DNA of 15,768 nt, from the NCBI GenBank assembly GCA_938049325.1, contig CALICC010000303.1:1-15768 (forward strand), in the 5' to 3' direction. Shown here one piece after another: positions 12,663 through 15,768 of this stretch (the first letter of the stretch is position 1; the number at the start of each line of letters is the position of its first letter). A model generated the notes under the pieces. That model ran no database searches and had not been told where the DNA came from. It worked only from the letters and a program-made list of their open reading frames with translations. This DNA comes from an uncultured Ilumatobacter sp. Lineage in GTDB: Bacteria; Actinomycetota; Acidimicrobiia; Acidimicrobiales; Ilumatobacteraceae. The position numbers and the translations under genes are program-made.

Positions 12663-13364
12663 ATGCTCACCTCGACCACGAGTCCATCGCAGATCGACAC
12701 CGGCGACTGCCAGTCGTTTCTCGTGGTCTGTCACGCGGTCGGGCCGCGGCGGCTCGCGATCACGGTCGCCGCGTCGCTCGTCGCGATCGTGGGCAGCTCG
12801 GCAATCGCTTGGGACGGAGACGTCCCGGCATGGGAGCGTTCGATCCTCGAGTTCTTCAATGGGTGGCCGGGCTTCCTCGAACCGCTCTTCTGGGTACTCC
12901 AGCAGCCTGGCGTGCTCTTTGCTCCCGTCGTGGCAGGTGCGGTGGTCGTGTCGCGAACTCGTCGGTGGCAACACTTCGTCGCGTTCGCTGCAGTCCTCCC
13001 ACTCAAGCTCGGGATCGAAAAGGGACTGGTCAAACAGCTGGTCGAACGTGAGCGACCGTTCACCTCGGTCGGGCCGACCGTTGACGTGCGCGGCCCGGCG
13101 TTCGATGGTCTGAGCTTCCCGTCCGGCCACACGACCACGGCGTTTGCAACGGCAATCCTCCTCACGGCGTTCCTGCCAAGGCGGTGGCAACCGGTGCCGC
13201 TGATCTGGGCGGCCGTGGTCGGCATCGCTCGGATCTACTACGGCGAACACAACGCTCTCGACGTGGTCGCCGGTGCAGCGCTCGGCGCGCTCTTCGCGAC
13301 GCTGCTCTGGTTCGTCTTTCTGAATCGCTTTGCTCATCCCGACTGCGAATGCGCGCAGCGATGA
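12663..13364 (+). CDS. PAP2-family membrane phosphatase (PgpB/BcrC-like)
   Basis: A 233-residue membrane protein with all three phosphatidic-acid-phosphatase motifs: KxxxxxxRP at K124-R131-P132, PSGH at 153-156, and R190-x5-H196-x3-D200. The usual Ser before R190 is Ala. H156 and H196 are the expected catalytic pair. About six helices are visible. Such enzymes remove phosphate from lipid phosphates or undecaprenyl pyrophosphate on the outer face of the membrane. The exact substrate cannot be read from the sequence. I chose the ATG at 12663. A GTG at 12603, overlapping the sdhC stop as GTGA, would add 20 residues and imply coupling; neither start has a strong ribosome binding site. The stop overlaps the next gene's ATG as ATGA, pointing to a shared operon with the kinase/flippase gene. 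Confidence 0.88.
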   Translation: MLTSTTSPSQIDTGDCQSFLVVCHAVGPRRLAITVAASLVAIVGSSAIAWDGDVPAWERSILEFFNGWPGFLEPLFWVLQQPGVLFAPVVAGAVVVSRTRRWQHFVAFAAVLPLKLGIEKGLVKQLVERERPFTSVGPTVDVRGPAFDGLSFPSGHTTTAFATAILLTAFLPRRWQPVPLIWAAVVGIARIYYGEHNALDVVAGAALGALFATLLWFVFLNRFAHPDCECAQR

Positions 13365-15768
13365 GTACGACGACCCTGCTCGACACGCCGCGCCGCGAGC
13401 CCGACACCGACGACCAATTCCGTTCCGAGCCGAGCGAGCCCGACCGGCACCGGCGTCACGTCCGCTCCCCCGTCGACGTCCTGCGCATGATCGTGGGCGG
13501 TGTACTGATCGCAGCCGGCATCGGCGTCGCCAATCTGCTGGATTCCGCGTTCCTCGGCCTCAGCGCCGACGGAGGCACCGCGATGGAGGGCTTTCCGGGT
13601 TGGGTCGTCGACGTGCCCGCGACCGCGCTCGCGGCAGCGATCACGGTGACCGCCGCGGCCCTCGTCGCGTGGACGCTGTCGACGGGTCGGTTTCGTCGAC
13701 TGTTCCTCTTCACGACCGCCGCCGCGATCGCGGCGATGGCGAGCATCGCGGTCGGCCACGCGATCTACTCGATCATCGATGACGCAGTTCGCGAAGCGTT
13801 CCGCGTCGACAGCGCGGGATTCCGGTTCACCCGCGGCGACAACATCGTGCATCCGGGCGACCCGCTCCTCGCAGGCTTCGTCGCGATCATCGGCATCGCC
13901 ACCTCCTACGCCCGGCATTCGACGACACGGCGCATGGCGCTGCTCGCCGCCGCCTACGCGGCGGTCTCGCTCGTGTCGACCGGTGTGCCAGCGGTCGGCA
14001 CGGTCGCCGATGTGGGTGTCGGCGTCCTCACCGCATCGCTCGTGCTGCTGATCGCCGGCCGCCACGACCTCACACCCGATCACGCCGAGATCGAGGTCGC
14101 ACTCGGTTCGATCGGCCTCGAGGTCCACCACCTGGAGCGTCTCGCTGTCGATGCACGTGCCTCCGCTCCCTGGACCGCGACGCTGAGCGACGGTCGGCGA
14201 GTCTTCGTGAAGGCGCTGGGGAGCGATGAACGCAGCGCCGACCTGATGTTTCGCGCCTACCGATGGGCCCGGCTCCGCAAGACCGGCGACCACCGTCCCT
14301 TCGTCAGCCTGCAACGCTCCGTCGAACACGAAGCGCTCGTGTCGCTGCAGGCAGCCGCGCTGGGTGTGCGAACCCCAAGGATCCTCGGAGTCGCCACTGC
14401 TGGCATCGACGGGATGGTCTTGATCTACGAGGCGATCGAAGGAAGCTCGGCCGACACGCTCGACGACCTCGAAGACCACACGTTGGAGGGCATCTGGTCG
14501 ATGGTCGGGCAACTGCATCAGAACCGAATCGCACACCGCGATCTGCGTCTTGCGAACATCTTCATCGACGTGGACGGCCAACCATGGTTGATCGACTTCG
14601 GCTTCTCCGAACTCGCGGCATCTGACCAACTGATCGGCACCGACGCGGCCGAACTCCTGGCATCCACCGCCGCAGTCGTCGGGCCGCGACGCGCGGTCGC
14701 AGCTGCACATCGCAGCACCGGCCACCGCGAACTCGAACGCACCATGCGATGGCTCCAGCCGCTCGCGCTCAGCTCCGCCACGCGCCAGTCGATCGGTGGA
14801 ACCAAAGGCATCGCCCCGATCAGAGAACTCCTGATCAACGAGTGCGGCATCAGCGAGGAGCCGCCCCACAAGCTCGAACGCATCGACCGCACCACCCTGT
14901 TCATCTTCGCGACGCTCGGACTCAGCGCCTGGTTCCTGATCCCTCAACTCGCCGATCTCGACCAGGTCTGGGAGCAAGTGCAAAGCGGGTCGCCTGGTTG
15001 GGGCGTTGCCGCGATCGCGTTCTCACTGCTGACCTACGTCGCGGCGACGGCGTCGCTGCTCGGCGCGATCCCGGTCCGGTTGAAGTTCGCGCCCGCGCTG
15101 GCCGCGCAACTGGCCTCATCGTTCGCGCACCGAGTCACACCCGCCAAGGTCGGTGGGGTTGCCACCAACGTCCGCTACTTCCAGCGCCGAGGCGTTCCCA
15201 CCGCGGTCGTTGGCACCGCAATCGGACTCAACGCGATTGCCGGGTTGATCATGCACGTCACGCTCATCGTGCTGTTCTTCCTGCTCTCGAGTGCGGACGG
15301 CGGCGTCGAGCTGCCACTGCCGTCCCCCTCCACCGTTGGGCTTGCGTTCGCGATCCTCGCGACCGCGATCGCCGTCGCCCTCGCGCTCCCGCAAACACGC
15401 CGACTCGTCGTCGAGCATGTGATCCCTCAGCTACGTACCGGGTTGACATCGCTCGTCACCATCGCACACAGCCCGGCTCGACTGCTCGCCTTGTTCGGCG
15501 GGTCCGCCGCCATCACGCTCGCCTACACACTGGCCATGATCGCGAGCCTGCAAGCGTTCGGCTCCGACGCCTCGCTTCCCCTCGTCGCGCTGCTCTTCCT
15601 CGCCGGTTCGGCAGTGGCGACGGCAGCACCGACACCGGGCGGACTGGGAGCAACGGAGGCTGCGTTGATCGCAGCGCTGAGCACGATCGAACAGGCCGAC
15701 ATCGTCGTGCCCGCCGTCTTCCTCTATCGACTCGTCACGTTCTGGCTGCCGATCCTGCCCGGTTGGAT
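13361..15768 (+). CDS. membrane protein fusing a protein-kinase-like domain to an LPG-synthase/YbhN-type flippase domain, 3' end outside window
   Basis: The frame is open to the right edge (802 codons seen). Residues 1-36 are polar, and about 40-235 hold five or so membrane helices. Residues 245-465 form a kinase-like domain with K284 (VFVKAL), a probable alpha-C Glu324, HRD at 392-394, N399, and DFG at 412-414, so it should be able to bind and transfer phosphate. Residues 512-802 match the lysylphosphatidylglycerol synthase membrane domain (PF03706 type), including HRVTPAKVGGVATNVRYFQ (590-608) and PTPGGLGATE (757-766). This domain flips lipids in MprF. No aminoacyl-transferase domain is seen before the edge. 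It overlaps the PAP2 gene by ATGA. I infer that the pair handles a phosphorylated membrane lipid or polyprenol. The kinase may act on lipid, sugar or protein: the catalytic residues do not decide which. Confidence 0.9.
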   Translation, partial: MSTTTLLDTPRREPDTDDQFRSEPSEPDRHRRHVRSPVDVLRMIVGGVLIAAGIGVANLLDSAFLGLSADGGTAMEGFPGWVVDVPATALAAAITVTAAALVAWTLSTGRFRRLFLFTTAAAIAAMASIAVGHAIYSIIDDAVREAFRVDSAGFRFTRGDNIVHPGDPLLAGFVAIIGIATSYARHSTTRRMALLAAAYAAVSLVSTGVPAVGTVADVGVGVLTASLVLLIAGRHDLTPDHAEIEVALGSIGLEVHHLERLAVDARASAPWTATLSDGRRVFVKALGSDERSADLMFRAYRWARLRKTGDHRPFVSLQRSVEHEALVSLQAAALGVRTPRILGVATAGIDGMVLIYEAIEGSSADTLDDLEDHTLEGIWSMVGQLHQNRIAHRDLRLANIFIDVDGQPWLIDFGFSELAASDQLIGTDAAELLASTAAVVGPRRAVAAAHRSTGHRELERTMRWLQPLALSSATRQSIGGTKGIAPIRELLINECGISEEPPHKLERIDRTTLFIFATLGLSAWFLIPQLADLDQVWEQVQSGSPGWGVAAIAFSLLTYVAATASLLGAIPVRLKFAPALAAQLASSFAHRVTPAKVGGVATNVRYFQRRGVPTAVVGTAIGLNAIAGLIMHVTLIVLFFLLSSADGGVELPLPSPSTVGLAFAILATAIAVALALPQTRRLVVEHVIPQLRTGLTSLVTIAHSPARLLALFGGSAAITLAYTLAMIASLQAFGSDASLPLVALLFLAGSAVATAAPTPGGLGATEAALIAALSTIEQADIVVPAVFLYRLVTFWLPILPGW

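Noticed and set aside
13334..14983. Minus-strand ORF of 549 codons opposite the PAP2 end and the kinase/flippase gene
   Set aside because: The plus strand here encodes clear membrane helices and intact kinase motifs. The antisense product is an Arg/Asp/Glu/Gly-rich string without domains.

Overview
The window is a high-GC stretch that reads like an actinobacterium, most probably a marine or freshwater member of the Acidimicrobiia (Ilumatobacter-like). That placement is an inference from GC-rich codon use, a Bacillus/Wolinella-type di-heme SdhC, a TTG-started ECF sigma gene with a small zinc-type anti-sigma factor, and a kinase/flippase membrane fusion. No sequence search was possible; translations were made by hand.

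Left two thirds (1-10664, minus strand): one uninterrupted reading frame of at least 3554 codons that runs off the left edge. It encodes a giant exported, membrane-anchored protein. In order it has: a signal peptide or signal anchor; a LolA/LppX-like domain; two membrane segments, the second resembling an internal signal peptide; an Ala/Gln/Glu-rich stalk; a first array of calcium-binding thrombospondin type 3 (TSP3) repeats; about 480 residues I do not recognise; a cluster of four or five membrane helices in the middle of the chain; a second TSP3 array; a cysteine cluster; a LamG-like lectin fold; a long series of Ig-like modules; a cadherin-like module; and a final Ig-like module cut by the window edge.

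Middle (10829-11751, minus strand): an ECF sigma factor gene and a 94-residue ZAS-type anti-sigma gene overlapping by ATGA, directly upstream of and co-oriented with the giant gene. The same bipartite 31-bp element (a CGAA box, then a GYCTGACYCAGG box at identical spacing) lies before both the sigma gene and the giant gene. This suggests a self-contained regulon in which the sigma factor transcribes its own operon and the giant surface protein.

Right third (11848-15768, plus strand, divergent): a cytochrome b558-type SdhC with no SdhA/SdhB genes beside it, a PAP2-family lipid phosphatase, and, overlapping it by ATGA, a large membrane protein that fuses N-terminal helices, an apparently active protein-kinase-like domain and a lysylphosphatidylglycerol-synthase-type flippase domain. 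The last is cut by the right edge. The PAP2 and kinase/flippase genes probably act together on a membrane lipid or polyprenyl carrier.

No tRNA, rRNA, CRISPR array or insertion sequence was seen. The only non-coding stretches are 10665-10828, 11752-11847 and 12607-12662. Many long ORFs antisense to these genes are shadows produced by strong codon bias.
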